From Cycloclasticus sp. (lineage in GTDB: Bacteria; Pseudomonadota; Gammaproteobacteria; Methylococcales; Cycloclasticaceae), in assembly GCA_040743155.1 (NCBI GenBank), contig JBFLJU010000001.1, positions 558,001 to 622,000 on the forward strand: a stretch of DNA of 64,000 nucleotides, read 5' to 3'. Both the position numbers and the translations under genes were made by a program. Positions 63,993 to 64,000 of the stretch are shown here, piece after piece. Each line of letters opens with the position of its first letter. Position 1 is the stretch's first letter. The notes beneath the pieces were generated by a model. That model saw only the letters and a program-made list of their open reading frames with translations. It had not been told where the DNA came from and did not search any database.

Positions 63993-64000
63993 TAATGCCA

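Overview
The window is a low-to-mid GC chromosome segment from a gammaproteobacterium. The evidence is conserved housekeeping synteny: initiator tRNA-rimP-nusA-infB-rbfA-truB-rpsO-pnp, uvrC-pgsA-tRNA-Gly-tRNA-Cys, and glyA-nrdR-ribD-ribE-ribB-ribH-nusB-thiL-pgpA. An aa3-type oxidase, phasins with PhaR and Pho-type control point to an aerobic, free-living bacterium, perhaps marine and related to Piscirickettsiaceae/Methylophaga/Cycloclasticus. That placement is an inference and is weak. There are no prophages, intact insertion sequences or CRISPR arrays.

Layout. 1-11.8 kb is a loose set of accessory genes: a GDCCVxC metal-type protein, an HD-GYP phosphodiesterase, DoxX, pirin, a patatin-like phospholipase, a VF530 protein, a U32 hydroxylation-type protein, an FAD monooxygenase with an added zinc-finger-like N-terminus, a pseudouridine synthase, DUF3297 and a GST. 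12.0-16.8 kb is a polyphosphate locus. A good Pho box drives ppk-ppx, followed by three small basic proteins: a ribbon-helix-helix protein, a 25-residue lysine-rich heptad peptide, and a helix-hairpin-helix protein with a lysine tail. A 14-bp perfect palindrome lies between the last two. 16.8-20.2 kb holds a glycine-oxidase gene remnant cut off at a REP-like repeat, a bile-acid:Na+ symporter-family protein, ettA and a small membrane protein. 20.4-26.0 kb is a terminal oxidase operon of CoxMNOP type: subunit II with fused cytochrome c, subunit I, two subunit III proteins and subunit IV.

27-34.3 kb is the one-carbon/riboflavin/thiamine block, in which the ribB product carries a degenerate GTP cyclohydrolase II domain (RibBX). 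34.4-43.1 kb is the translation/RNA operon headed by the initiator tRNA. 43.2-46.4 kb holds phaR, uvrC, pgsA and two tRNA genes. 46.6-51.7 kb encodes two GGDEF-EAL proteins. 51.8-56.6 kb, on the minus strand, encodes a PQQ-type dehydrogenase, an esterase, class II aldolase, two phasins and pyrF. 56.8-61.3 kb is a 1474-residue protein carrying a whole phosphorelay plus GGDEF-EAL. The window ends with yqiA, DUF2797 and cinA.

Two themes recur. One is cyclic-di-GMP turnover: one HD-GYP and three GGDEF-EAL proteins whose motifs look intact. The other is storage polymers: polyphosphate synthesis/degradation with unusual basic companion proteins, and PHA-granule genes (phaR, two phasins, an esterase) without a PHA synthase in view.
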